A stretch of DNA of 64,000 nt from Thermococcus sp. JdFR-02 (GTDB lineage: Archaea; Methanobacteriota_B; Thermococci; Thermococcales; Thermococcaceae): contig MTLP01000042.1 in the NCBI GenBank assembly GCA_002009975.1, positions 186,001-250,000 of the forward strand, read 5' to 3'. Every line of letters begins with the position of its first letter. Position 1 is the first letter of the stretch. The notes under the pieces were generated by a model. It ran no database searches. It was not told where the DNA came from and worked only from the letters and a program-made list of their open reading frames with translations. Shown one piece after another: positions 44,956 to 53,676 of the stretch. Both the position numbers and the translations under genes were made by a program.

Positions 44956-45848
44956 AAAAATTTGCCCTTTTGCTTGTTGGAATGCTTTTAATTGGCTTGG
45001 CTGCTGGATGTATTGAAAAAGAGGAATCAAAGACCTCAACAACTTCAACGACTCGAATCTCCTCAACTACATCAACAATAACTCAAACAGAAACTACACC
45101 TACCATTGAACAAGAACAGCCTGAACAAACTGTCAAGAAAGTCTACACAAGAGAGGAACTCATAAAAAAGCTAGAGGAAATCAAGAGATTCACGTTCCTT
45201 GAAAATACCAGCGTAACTTTTGATGTAAAAGTAAAGCAGGGAAATTTAACATTTAATGCTGGTGAAGTGAACATAATCACAAAGAAAGTTGGATATGTTG
45301 ATTTAGAAAATCTTGAGGCAGATATAAACACCACAACAACGATCTTTCCTGGTGGAGCATCAAGCCTTACAAGAGAGATCATAAAAGACAACAGCGTCTA
45401 TTTATATGCAAATGGGATGTGGCAGAAATTAAGCAATGAAACTTTTGGATTCTCTCCTGAACTTCTGATAAACCTAACCTGGAAGTATAATCTTGTCAGC
45501 TTTGTTAAGCTCTATCTTCAAGAAGAGCCTCAGAATGTGACCATGGCAAATGAGACTCAAGTCTATTATTACACCGTGAAAGATGAAGATTTGGAAGAAA
45601 TTGTAACTCTCTTTATGGGAATTGGAAACAACGCTAATATAACTTTCAACGTCAGCAATGGAATATTGGAGATAACCTTCAAAGATGGTATCCTTTACGG
45701 CGGCAGAGTTATGTATGAATTGGAAATCAGGATAAAAGATGTCAATGCAGAGGTCATAGAAAAAGGACAAGAATACGATGAGTTTGTAATAAAAGACATC
45801 AACGTGAAGAAGAAAGTAGAAGAGCCAAAAGAGAGTGTTAAAGCGTAA
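44952..45848 (+). CDS. predicted lipoprotein with Thr/Ser-rich linker
   Basis: 298 residues. Signal peptide with lipobox: FALLLVGMLLIGLAAGC, Cys about residue 20. A Thr/Ser-rich stretch (residues 28-60) forms a likely glycosylated linker, followed by a beta-rich domain (NTSVTFDVKVKQGNLTFNAGEVNI ...) of the kind seen in archaeal surface lipoproteins. Probably outside the cell membrane; no ligand can be proposed. The ribosome site is GGAGG at 44940-44944 within the upstream short ORF. Confidence 0.8.
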   Translation: MKKFALLLVGMLLIGLAAGCIEKEESKTSTTSTTRISSTTSTITQTETTPTIEQEQPEQTVKKVYTREELIKKLEEIKRFTFLENTSVTFDVKVKQGNLTFNAGEVNIITKKVGYVDLENLEADINTTTTIFPGGASSLTREIIKDNSVYLYANGMWQKLSNETFGFSPELLINLTWKYNLVSFVKLYLQEEPQNVTMANETQVYYYTVKDEDLEEIVTLFMGIGNNANITFNVSNGILEITFKDGILYGGRVMYELEIRIKDVNAEVIEKGQEYDEFVIKDINVKKKVEEPKESVKA

Positions 45849-45914
45849 AGGTGTATTTGGGTCGTTTAGAAAATCTTTTATCTTTCCCTTATCTTATTTT
45901 TCTGATGTGGGACT

Positions 45915-47474
45915 ATGTGTGAGTATGTATTTAAAAATGGTAAAAAATGCCGTGATGCACCTTTAGAGGGCTCAAAGTACTGTGCCTTGCACATAAGTTT
46001 TGAGAAAGGAGAGAGATTATTCGGACGTGAAGAATTAAAAAAGCTTAAAGAAGAGGCTTTTAAAAAGAAAATTGAGAAGGGATGGCTGTATTTTGAAGGT
46101 GTTTACCTTTATGAAGCTAAGATTTCAAATGCAAAATTCAAAAAGAACATAATTTTTAACAAATCGAAGATACTCACGCTGAACATAGAGAAATCCGAGA
46201 TAGATGGTAATATCATCTGTATAAACATAAACTCCGAAAGGGTTGTAATAATTGATACAAAAGTCAAAAATATTGTTATAAGGAATTCCGAAATTTTTGG
46301 GCTTAACATTGTAAAATTGTCATTTTATGAGAACGTACTCTTGTATAACAACCAAATCCGTTATATTATGCTCAATGACTTCCATTTTGAGGGCAGAATA
46401 CCGAAAACAGAAGAAAGAGAAAGTTATTCTGAGAGGGAGTATCAACTTGGGAAAGTTGAAATTAAAAACCTCTCAAATTTAAGGCGGATTGCAGTAAACT
46501 CAAAATATCCTTACTTAGACACCCTCCTACAGCAGGAAAACATTAAATATTCTGAAATAACGAGGAAAAAATCTAAAGCGAATCTCTTCGCGCTGAGTGG
46601 AATAAAATTTGATGAAAGTCCGAAACTGAGAAGGCAGGTTAGGGTGTCTATTAGAAACGTTAGCGCTCAGCTTGTTATGGAGGATCTCTCCATTCCGGGA
46701 CACGTTTATATTGCAACAAGCAGAATTACTAGGCCTGAATTTATAAATGTGAAAATTCACAACAACCTCATCTTCAACAGGGTTTACTTTGTAAGCGATG
46801 AAATGTGGAATTTAACGGCTCTTCCAAATATTGCAACTGAAGTAACAATTAATGGATACATGCTTGTTGAGGATTGTAGGTTTAGCAACCCAGAGATTGA
46901 AGAAGCGGTTTATAAAAAAGCCAGAAAAATCTGGGAGGAGCATGGAGACAAAGAAAAGGCTGATGAGTATTTCTATCATGAAATGGTGGCGAGAAGAAAG
47001 AGGAAACTTAGAAGAGCTGGACAAAGTTTGAGAAGATTCTTAGAAAAGATTAAGCTTGGGATTATAGGCAAAATTTTTGGACGCATTTTAAAGAAACTCT
47101 CCTTTCTTCAAATCCCAAGAAAACTTCGAAAGTTGATTCTTCTCTTAGAGACATTTGCAGAATGGCTCCTGGCAGATTTAACATGCAAATATGGGACAGA
47201 TTGGAAGAGACCAATCATACTCTGGGTTTTTATGGTCAACATAGTCTTTCCAATCTTATATTACTCCACCCAAAGCGTCTATGGTAATGGAGTTCCTTTA
47301 ACATCTTTCCTCGCCTATGAATACTTTAGCATAGTAACGGCAACCACCCTCGGCTACGGTGACCTTCATCCTCTTGGCATTGGGAGGGTAATAGCCTCAA
47401 TAGAAGCAATCTTTGGAATGTTTATGTGGGCTGTATTCCTAACAGTTTTTGCTAGAAAATATATGAGACACTGA
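45915..47474 (+). CDS. potassium-channel-like protein with zinc-knuckle and beta-helix-like N-terminal region
   Basis: 519 residues in three parts. Residues 1-26 hold Cys2, Cys12, Cys23 and His26, a small metal-binding knuckle. Residues about 60-330 are a chain of short beta strands (FKKNIIFNKSKILTLNIEKS and similar) resembling a pentapeptide-like or right-handed beta-helix. The C-terminus is a two-helix pore: a helix near WVFMVNIVFPILYYST, the selectivity filter in SIVTATTLGYGDLHP (TxGYGD), and helix VIASIEAIFGMFMWAVFLTVF. A basic helical linker (about 360-410) joins them. I infer a K+ channel gated by an unusual cytosolic sensor. Start ATG follows GATGTGGGACT. Confidence 0.82.
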   Translation: MCEYVFKNGKKCRDAPLEGSKYCALHISFEKGERLFGREELKKLKEEAFKKKIEKGWLYFEGVYLYEAKISNAKFKKNIIFNKSKILTLNIEKSEIDGNIICININSERVVIIDTKVKNIVIRNSEIFGLNIVKLSFYENVLLYNNQIRYIMLNDFHFEGRIPKTEERESYSEREYQLGKVEIKNLSNLRRIAVNSKYPYLDTLLQQENIKYSEITRKKSKANLFALSGIKFDESPKLRRQVRVSIRNVSAQLVMEDLSIPGHVYIATSRITRPEFINVKIHNNLIFNRVYFVSDEMWNLTALPNIATEVTINGYMLVEDCRFSNPEIEEAVYKKARKIWEEHGDKEKADEYFYHEMVARRKRKLRRAGQSLRRFLEKIKLGIIGKIFGRILKKLSFLQIPRKLRKLILLLETFAEWLLADLTCKYGTDWKRPIILWVFMVNIVFPILYYSTQSVYGNGVPLTSFLAYEYFSIVTATTLGYGDLHPLGIGRVIASIEAIFGMFMWAVFLTVFARKYMRH

Positions 47475-47504
47475 ATTTCTTAAAATTTTAAGGGAAATGG
47501 TTCA

Positions 47505-48146
47505 TCATTCAATCCAGATTTCCAATCTCTGCTTTCCTCTTCCAATGCTTGAGCGTTTAAGCTTTTTAATATGTCCAATCTCCTTTATGTCTTTCACATG
47601 AGTTCCTCCACAAGGTAAAATCTCAAAGTCCCTTATCTGTGTTAATCTTGTCTCTCCTTCCCACCAGATCTTCATTTCACCGCCTTCATCAACATACTTG
47701 TTGAAAAGCTCAATCATCTTTTCCTTGTATTTGTTCAAGTTTTCTGGATATTCAACATCATAACGACCCTTCTCATAGCTTAACCCGCTTCCAGCTATTC
47801 TCCAATTTCCTTTACCTAAGACTTCATTTAAAACATGATCTAAGAGATGCATGGCGGAATGAATTCTCATAAGCTTATAGCGATAATCCCAATCAATTTT
47901 TAACTCAACCTCATCGCCAACTTTAAATTTACTTGCATCTTCAACCACATGCCAAACATTGCCCTCTTCATCCTTGTATACGTCCAAAACAGTTATCCCA
48001 CTTATCGTTCCTTTATCGTGAGGCTGTCCTCCTCCCGTTGGATAGAAGATTGTTTGGTTTAGAAGTAAAGCATTCTCTTTTATTTCAAGCACCTTTGCCT
48101 TTGCTTCCTTTAGATAAGCATCTTCATAATAAAGCTTCTTTGTCAT
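47505..48146 (-). CDS. AlaX-family alanyl-tRNA editing protein
   Basis: 213 residues. Hydrolyses mischarged Ser- or Gly-tRNA(Ala) in trans. The zinc/tRNA site HxxxH is in IHSAMHLLDHVL near residue 94, and the CxxxH in LPCGGTHVKD near 178; YPTGGGQPHDKG near 35 is the typical Gly-rich beta-barrel segment. Size fits AlaX-M (with N-terminal barrel). The start ATG 48146 is 5 bases after a GGTGGTTT site. Confidence 0.9.
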   Translation of the reverse strand: MTKKLYYEDAYLKEAKAKVLEIKENALLLNQTIFYPTGGGQPHDKGTISGITVLDVYKDEEGNVWHVVEDASKFKVGDEVELKIDWDYRYKLMRIHSAMHLLDHVLNEVLGKGNWRIAGSGLSYEKGRYDVEYPENLNKYKEKMIELFNKYVDEGGEMKIWWEGETRLTQIRDFEILPCGGTHVKDIKEIGHIKKLKRSSIGRGKQRLEIWIE

Positions 48147-48218
48147 TTAAACCACCAAGAATAATACAAGCAAACATCTATAAAATTCTTTTTACAAAAG
48201 AAAAAATAAATTAAAGGA

Positions 48219-49658
48219 TCACCTTCTCTTTATTAAGAATAGTGCGAGCCCTATTAGTATTAAAGCACCAGCCACTGCAGCCATCTGTTTATAGTCCAAT
48301 TGCGTTGCTTTTTGTTCTGGAAGGGTGTATTTAATGTATGCTTTCTCAATTCCCTCAAAGAGAGCTTTAACATCTTCCTGATGTGCTCCATATCTTATAA
48401 AGATGTTCGCTGTAACTGAAATTGTGTTTCCATTAACCTTTGTAACTACGGTAAATTTATTCCCTTTTATTTCTCTGCTTATGTTCTTTGGAACTTCAAC
48501 TATAGTAGCGCTCTTCGGAAGTACAAACTCCATTTTTAATGTTTGATTGATCTCATTTTGAGACCTGTAGCCCAAATTATAGAAGGAATATCCCAATGTT
48601 GGATCAAAGGAGTATTCATAGGTCCCGTTGATGAATTTCGTGAAGTTCTGCAGGAGATATCTTGATTCAATCACGAGAGGTCCTTCCTCGTCTATTCCTT
48701 TGATCTCCACATTTGCACTTTGAACTGTGACAAATTTTGAAGCTAAGCCCCTAACATTGTTTTGCAGTATTAGGTTTGTTACATTTTCAACACCAAGTGA
48801 CTTTATTTGCGTCTTTATAAGTTCTACTCTCTCCTTTGGTTCAATGTATTTATCTTGAACAAAAAGTCTTGTAGTGCCATTTTCGAAGACTTCAGCTTTC
48901 AGATATTGCTCATTTTTAACTTTTTGATAGGTTTCTTCTCCAACTGAGGATGATGTATATCGGATGTAAAATCCTTCATACTCTCCAAAAAGTGCTTTAA
49001 ATCCTTCTGGAGATAAGTATGGTTCCAATATGATATCAGATGTAATTATAATCTTGTTACCCTTTACCTCAGACCTCACATAGAATTTGCTTTGATTAAA
49101 TTCTCTGCTAATTGGCTTTGGATACTCTATAAGCTCGGCATCACTTGGGAGTTCAATTACGAAATAATTATGGAGCTCAGTCTTATAGGGTAAACCTGTA
49201 TCTGGTATCTTAGCACTTGCATACCCTCTCGTTGGATCAACGATTATTTCCCAGTACCCATCGTAGGAATAATATTTAGCAAAACCCTCCGCATATGCTG
49301 AAAAGACTATAGTTAAGTTACCCTCTTTATCAACACCAAGTAGCTTTAAGGTTTGGTTTGATGTCTTTATGCCAAAATTGACTAAGCTGGCAATGTATCT
49401 ATCTAGTTGGGTCTCCTCATACTTTTTAATAGCCTCTTCCTTTGTCAAATTAGTTTGGTTTAGTATACGTGAGATTTCCTTTTTGATCTCATCCTTAGGT
49501 TCAAGCCAAGAAGTTTTCATGGTTATTTGAGCATCCCCATTTTCTAAAACCTTAATCTCAAATCTAAACTCCTCCTTATAGAAGGGAACTTCCGAATTTT
49601 GGGCATATACAACACCCAAAAGCAGCCCTATAAGCATCAAACTGAACAATCTTTTCAT
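48219..49658 (-). CDS. secreted or membrane-anchored protein with two beta-rich repeats
   Basis: 479 residues. Signal peptide MKRLFSLMLIGLLLGVVYA at the start, and a C-terminal membrane anchor AGALILIGLALFLIKRR. Between them two related halves (about 20-235 and 240-450) share patterns such as ENGDAQITMK / ENGTTRLFVQ, SYDGYWEIIVDPTRGYAS / YEYSFDPTLGYSF and KPISREFNQSKF / KNISREIKGNKF, so an internal duplication is clear. No known family assigned. The upstream region has GGACG-TCT-CGTCC (49679-49691), a small dyad near the expected mRNA start. Confidence 0.78.
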   Translation of the reverse strand: MKRLFSLMLIGLLLGVVYAQNSEVPFYKEEFRFEIKVLENGDAQITMKTSWLEPKDEIKKEISRILNQTNLTKEEAIKKYEETQLDRYIASLVNFGIKTSNQTLKLLGVDKEGNLTIVFSAYAEGFAKYYSYDGYWEIIVDPTRGYASAKIPDTGLPYKTELHNYFVIELPSDAELIEYPKPISREFNQSKFYVRSEVKGNKIIITSDIILEPYLSPEGFKALFGEYEGFYIRYTSSSVGEETYQKVKNEQYLKAEVFENGTTRLFVQDKYIEPKERVELIKTQIKSLGVENVTNLILQNNVRGLASKFVTVQSANVEIKGIDEEGPLVIESRYLLQNFTKFINGTYEYSFDPTLGYSFYNLGYRSQNEINQTLKMEFVLPKSATIVEVPKNISREIKGNKFTVVTKVNGNTISVTANIFIRYGAHQEDVKALFEGIEKAYIKYTLPEQKATQLDYKQMAAVAGALILIGLALFLIKRR

Positions 49659-49678
49659 TAAACTACACCTCCATTAAG

Positions 49679-49691
49679 GGACGTCTCGTCC
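49679..49691. promoter_or_regulatory. GGACG-TCT-CGTCC dyad
   Basis: Five-base perfect arms around three bases, located 21-33 bases upstream of the ATG of the duplicated surface protein gene, before its GGAGGTG site. GC-rich against an AT-rich background. It could be an operator at the transcription start or a small 5-prime hairpin in the mRNA. Confidence 0.35.
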
Positions 49692-49756
49692 TAAACATTA
49701 GCCGTATTTTGACTATTTAACCTTATCTCTAAGAAAAGCAGGAATGTTTAAGAACT

Positions 49757-50308
49757 TCAGATTTCCTTCTTTAAAAGCTCAAGCTCATCTATGAGCTCTT
49801 TAAAATAATCATAGAATTCACTCTGCTTTAAATACTCCAAAGCTTTCCAAAATTCCTCTAAATTTTGAATCCCGGACTTTTCATACTCATAGGCTTGAAT
49901 GAGCATTTCCAATTTATCAGCAAATCTGACTAATCTTCCTTCCAAGCTCGTTTCTTCTTCATATTCCTCAAATAGTTTAAAATATTCCAGTGATCTGCTG
50001 TTTAAGCTAATTAAAAGCTCCATTATGGCTTTTTTCTCAGCTTTCTTCTTGTCTATATATCTTTGAGCTTCAAGAGGCAGATCCGTTATCTTCGCTTCGC
50101 CTAGATCATGGAGAATTGATATTTTTAGAGCTTTTTCAACATCAATTTCAACTCCCCTCTCTTTCAACATATCGGCTAAAACAAGTGTAATTAGAGCAAC
50201 TCTATAAGTGTGATCAGCAACACTTTCAGGATTTTTAATTCCTCTCAACAGCCACCCCATTCGTGGAAGCCTCTTTAACTTTCCAGCTTCCAAAAAAAGA
50301 GTAAGCAT
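49757..50308 (-). CDS. HD-domain phosphohydrolase
   Basis: 183 residues. HD metal site: H in PESVADHTYRVALITLVLAD near residue 34, HD in ISILHDLGEAKITDLP near 69, and the downstream Asp in RLVRFADKLEMLIQAYEYE near 130. Resembles YfbR-type 5'-deoxynucleotidases and the archaeal HDDC2 family, which dephosphorylate deoxynucleoside monophosphates; substrate not certain. It starts two bases after the stop of the upstream gene, so the pair is probably co-transcribed. Confidence 0.82.
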   Translation of the reverse strand: MLTLFLEAGKLKRLPRMGWLLRGIKNPESVADHTYRVALITLVLADMLKERGVEIDVEKALKISILHDLGEAKITDLPLEAQRYIDKKKAEKKAIMELLISLNSRSLEYFKLFEEYEEETSLEGRLVRFADKLEMLIQAYEYEKSGIQNLEEFWKALEYLKQSEFYDYFKELIDELELLKKEI

Positions 50309-50310
50309 CT

Positions 50311-50625
50311 CTACTCCTCCGTAACATAAAGAATTTTTTCTGTCTCAATTGCCTTCGCAACTATCCCATGTCCAATAAACCTGCCATAAACCCTAACTAT
50401 GTCTCCTCTTCCAAGATAAGGCGTTCCAGAAAACTCTATTTTCAACCCGTTTATGTGAAATATGGTCCTATAACTTGGTAATTCCATGGGTAAAAACTCA
50501 ACAATCGGCTTATCTTCAATTTTTCCCTCTAAGACAACATTCTTCCCCCTCATCTTGGGATTAGTTAAATCCTCCGATGTAACAATATAATAATAGTGAT
50601 GATCAAACTTTATACGCTTTGGCAT
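50311..50625 (-). CDS. small beta-rich (OB-fold-like) protein
   Basis: 104 residues, no family recognised with certainty. The pattern of strands (GKNVVLEGKIEDKPIVEF, YRTIFHINGLKIEFSG, GDIVRVYGRFIGHGIVAKAIE) looks like an OB fold, similar to the RecJ/RPA-like nucleic-acid-binding type. ATG 50625 follows GGTGA at five bases; GTG 50634 overlaps that site. It is divergent from the GTPase gene with 56 bases between starts. Confidence 0.6.
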   Translation of the reverse strand: MPKRIKFDHHYYYIVTSEDLTNPKMRGKNVVLEGKIEDKPIVEFLPMELPSYRTIFHINGLKIEFSGTPYLGRGDIVRVYGRFIGHGIVAKAIETEKILYVTEE

Positions 50626-50681
50626 CACTATCACCTACAAGTTTTAATTCCCTTATAGTGATATATTTAACGGTGGGAGAA

Positions 50682-51257
50682 GTGATAAAGGTTGCGATTA
50701 TTGGAGCAGAAAATGTTGGTAAAAGTACCCTCATGAACGCACTATTGGGCAGGAACATCTCGGAGATAGCACCGATTCCAGGAACGACTAAAGGGATTAT
50801 AAGAAGAGCTTTCGGAAAAGTAAAGATTCCAAAAAGCATTAAAAATCCCTTTGGAAGAGCTGACGAATTTGTGTTAATAGACACTGCAGGACTTTTTGAT
50901 CCTCAAATGGAGCTTAGGGGAAAAGTTCTAAGCGAAGAAAAGTTCAAGGAGATAATTAGAGAAATAACATCTTCAGATGTTATAATCCACATGATAGATG
51001 CACAGTTTGGATTACATAGGGGAATGGAAAAGCTTCATCATCTCCTAAAGTTCCGGTATGAAAAGCCAATTATAGTCGTAATAAACAAGATAGACTTAGT
51101 TCCCAGAGAAAAAGTTGAGGAGCTAAGGAGAATTGTTAAAAAGAGACTTGAGCAGGAACCAATTTTGTTGTCTCTGGTGACTTATGAGGGATTTAACGAG
51201 CTTTTAAATGCTTTGGTTTATTATGCTCAGTACGCAAAGAAAAATAGTTCCCTTTAA
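50682..51257 (+). CDS. Era/EngA-like GTPase
   Basis: 191 residues, a small TRAFAC GTPase. G1 is IIGAENVGKSTLMNALLG, G2 IPGTTKG, G3 LIDTAGLFDP, G4 VVINKIDLVP; no KH or second domain. The G1 motif GAENVGKS fits GxxxxGKS. Role unknown; similar stand-alone GTPases in Thermococcales are uncharacterised. Start is uncertain: GTG 50682 (after GGTGGGA) or GTG 50673; an earlier start at 50619 would overlap the divergent gene and its promoter. The 3-prime end overlaps the convergent gene by 65 bases. Confidence 0.8.
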   Translation: MIKVAIIGAENVGKSTLMNALLGRNISEIAPIPGTTKGIIRRAFGKVKIPKSIKNPFGRADEFVLIDTAGLFDPQMELRGKVLSEEKFKEIIREITSSDVIIHMIDAQFGLHRGMEKLHHLLKFRYEKPIIVVINKIDLVPREKVEELRRIVKKRLEQEPILLSLVTYEGFNELLNALVYYAQYAKKNSSL

Positions 51258-51471
51258 AATTTGCAAACTTTGATATGCCTTTCAATGTAATTAGACTATC
51301 TAACACAGCATATTCATTGGCAAGCTCTTCAGCGAGCTCTTTGGGTATGCCATTTTTAATTAGGGCTTTTCTGAATTTCCGCTTACTTCTTCTAACGGCT
51401 CTCTTCATTCCTGCAATATCCCATAGAATCTTTGGAACTAAGAATAAAACTCTAAAAAGGGAAATAATCAT
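51193..51471 (-). CDS. small basic protein with N-terminal hydrophobic segment
   Basis: 92 residues, unknown function. Starts MIISLFRVLFLVPKILWDIAG, a possible membrane or amphipathic helix, followed by a strongly basic stretch (RAVRRSKRKFRKALIKNG) and helix NGIPKELAEELANEY. Overlaps the upstream coiled-coil gene by one base and probably forms a unit with it and the wHTH gene. Its last 65 bases overlap the end of the convergent GTPase gene. Confidence 0.65.
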   Translation of the reverse strand: MIISLFRVLFLVPKILWDIAGMKRAVRRSKRKFRKALIKNGIPKELAEELANEYAVLDSLITLKGISKFANFKGNYFSLRTEHNKPKHLKAR

Positions 51472-52046
51472 CAGAGCTCCTCCTCAAAATCCTCCCCTAT
51501 CTTTTTCTTCCCCAACTTTTTTAACTCCTCAAGTTTCTCAAGTTTGCCCATTTTCTCCTTCATGAAAGCCGCTACGAGAGTTTTAACTATATTAACACTC
51601 TCCATATACTCCTTTGTAAGTTCAAAGGCTTTATCTGGATCCATCCCTGCTCCAACAAGTTCTTTATAAAAGCTGGCAACATTCTTTCCAAACCTTTCTG
51701 CTTTTTCTGGGTCATAGGTTTCATTAATTAAATCTTTTATTGGACCAAATATTGAATCCATTATCTTGGGCAAGCTTTCAGATAAAACTCCCATGACCTC
51801 TCTAAGCTCTTCAACATCTTCCTTATCACTCTTTTTTCCAGCAACTTTAAATTCACTGAGCATGTCTTCAAGGATTTCAATTTTTCTTTCAAGCAGTTCT
51901 AAATCCTCCTCACTCTTTGCTTCTTTAAGTTGCTGAGTGAGATCTCTTATAGTTTCCTCAATTATCCCCTTAGCCCCTACTTCGCTTTCTATAGCGGCTA
52001 AAACTTTCTTTTTAATCTCTTCTTTAAACTCCTCTTCATCAAACAT
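51471..52046 (-). CDS. conserved acidic helical protein
   Basis: 191 residues. Rich in Glu and Lys with long amphipathic helices (EEFKEEIKKKVLAAIESEVG, LLERKIEILEDMLSEF, ERFGKNVASFYKELVGAGMDPDKAFELTKEYM). No catalytic motif. The YKELVGAGMDPDKAFELTKEYM stretch may be a short helical pair. It lies between a winged-helix gene and a small membrane protein in one operon. ATG 52046 is six bases after GAGGTG; ATG 52052 and GTG 52055 are nearer to that site. Confidence 0.7.
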   Translation of the reverse strand: MFDEEEFKEEIKKKVLAAIESEVGAKGIIEETIRDLTQQLKEAKSEEDLELLERKIEILEDMLSEFKVAGKKSDKEDVEELREVMGVLSESLPKIMDSIFGPIKDLINETYDPEKAERFGKNVASFYKELVGAGMDPDKAFELTKEYMESVNIVKTLVAAFMKEKMGKLEKLEELKKLGKKKIGEDFEEEL

Positions 52047-52066
52047 TTCCATCACCTCGTTATCAT

Positions 52067-52522
52067 CTATATGTGCTCAAACTTAATTGGAATGCCGATT
52101 AATTCAAGCCACTTATTGAGCACTTCTTTTTTTAAAGTGTAGCACTTTCCTTTCTCGCCATCAACTTCACTAACAACCCCTAACTTCAAGAGGATCTCAA
52201 GTTTTTCCCTAACGGTATTTCGTGAACCTTTTCCTCTCCTTGCCTTCAACTCTCGAGCTATCTGGCTTATATTGGCTTTTTTAAGATCAAAAATTATCTT
52301 CACAATCTCCCTCGCTATTGGGTCATGTTTTATTTCTGGCACAACTATGTCTATGCTTAAATCTCCATGCTGGGCATAGAGGTTTATAAGCCTCAAATAG
52401 TTCTGTGCAAGCTGTGAAACAAGTTCAAAGCTTCTCATTAGCTCAGCCATTGCTTTTCTTAGACTCTCAACTTCCTTTGAGAGTTTCTCGACATCATTGT
52501 CTTCTGCCATTCTGAGCACCAT
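52067..52522 (-). CDS. winged-helix transcriptional regulator
   Basis: 151 residues. N-terminal helix (about 5-55, heptad-like LSKEVESLRKAMAELMRSFELVSQLAQNYL) suits dimerisation; residues 70-140 are a wHTH (EIVKIIFDLKKANISQIARELKARRGKGSRNTVREKLEILLKLGVVSEVDGEKGKCYTL region). Likely controls the three-gene unit it heads. ATG 52522 sits about 20-25 bases after a TATA-like CTATATTTTTT (minus strand, 52539-52550), so leaderless initiation fits; ATG 52510 is the alternative. Confidence 0.75.
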   Translation of the reverse strand: MVLRMAEDNDVEKLSKEVESLRKAMAELMRSFELVSQLAQNYLRLINLYAQHGDLSIDIVVPEIKHDPIAREIVKIIFDLKKANISQIARELKARRGKGSRNTVREKLEILLKLGVVSEVDGEKGKCYTLKKEVLNKWLELIGIPIKFEHI

Positions 52523-52640
52523 AACTAAGTTGTTTGGTCAAAAAATATAGAGGTTCTGATTAAAAATGACCACCAAAGACCGTGACTTATATTGATTAAT
52601 ATATTTGAAAGTAAATAAACCTTACTTAAAGTCAAAAGCA

Positions 52641-53603
52641 CTAATAATCTTCACTCTCGAGTTTCTCTTTAACGTACTCCGCTATAGCTTTTGCAACTGT
52701 TGGGGGAACAGCCTCACCAACGCTATCATACTGGACATCTCTTCCTCCCAAGAAGATGTGATAATCTGGATACCCCATTAAGCGAGCTTGTTCTCTTACC
52801 GTTAGAAGTCTATCATCGAAAGGATGAATAAACCTGCTTCCGCCTTTTACAGTTGGAGCAACCTTGTAAGGATGAAGTCTTGTCCAATTGGTAAATCTTC
52901 TTGTAGAATCTCCGAAATAATGCAAAGACTCTCCCCATCCCAGCGTCATTATTTTTCTACGCTTTTTGTAGGTTAGCGGAACATATTGGTGGTTTGGAAT
53001 TTCCAATGCCTCCGGAAGTCTTGGGTCTGGCAAATCTCCAATAGCTTCCCAAACTGTAATTCTCCTCCCAAACTTCTTTGGCTTAAGCTTTATGTTTGAA
53101 ATAAACACTCTTTTCCTCCTTTGTGGTGTTCCATAGTCTTGAGCATCTAAAATATTAAAATACACTTCATAACCGGCTTGCTCAAATTCGTATTTTAAAG
53201 CATCTTCAAGCTCTCCCTCTAAAACCTGAGGAACTTCCTCCATGACAAATACCTTTGGTTGCAAATCCTTAACAAATCTAATGAAATGCAGTACTAATTG
53301 CCCAATGGGGTCATTATAAAGCCTATCCAATGGGTTCTCTTTTCTCTTAAGACTTGCTGCTGTAAAAGGCTCACATGGAGGTCCTCCAATTAAAACGTCT
53401 GGAATTCCTACATCTCTAATAAGTTCAATAGCGTGAATCTTTTTGATATCTTCAATGTAGACTTTGACTTCAGGGAAATTATATTGATAAGTCTCTGCTT
53501 TAGGTTTAAAGTTCTCAACAGCTGCAAGAATTTTAAATCTCGCCTCTTTAAACCCCCTACTAAATCCTCCCGCACCAGCGAATAAATCAATAACCGTGTA
53601 CAT
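52641..53603 (-). CDS. DNA (cytosine-5) methyltransferase
   Basis: 320 residues. AdoMet motif I is VIDLFAGAGGFSRGFKEA near residues 4-21; motif IV is LIGGPPCEPFTAASLKR near 80, with the catalytic Cys in a PCEP rather than PCQ context; motif VI MEEVPQVL; motif VIII QRRKRVF; motif X VGEAVPPTVAKAIAEY. No restriction endonuclease gene is adjacent, so it looks like an orphan methylase. ATG 53603 follows GGTGA at five bases; the upstream GTG-type frames would overlap the DUF357 gene promoter. Target sequence unknown. Confidence 0.88.
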   Translation of the reverse strand: MYTVIDLFAGAGGFSRGFKEARFKILAAVENFKPKAETYQYNFPEVKVYIEDIKKIHAIELIRDVGIPDVLIGGPPCEPFTAASLKRKENPLDRLYNDPIGQLVLHFIRFVKDLQPKVFVMEEVPQVLEGELEDALKYEFEQAGYEVYFNILDAQDYGTPQRRKRVFISNIKLKPKKFGRRITVWEAIGDLPDPRLPEALEIPNHQYVPLTYKKRRKIMTLGWGESLHYFGDSTRRFTNWTRLHPYKVAPTVKGGSRFIHPFDDRLLTVREQARLMGYPDYHIFLGGRDVQYDSVGEAVPPTVAKAIAEYVKEKLESEDY

Positions 53604-53676
53604 AAGTCTCACCAGAAGTACTAAGAGAGGCAAGATTTATAAGCATTTCAAGATACCAATAAGCGAGGCGAGACCG

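Noticed and set aside
53596-53676. Longer N-terminus for the DUF357 protein starting at ATG 53596.
   Set aside because: It overlaps the methyltransferase start and its own TATA-like box; family members start near GTG 53677.
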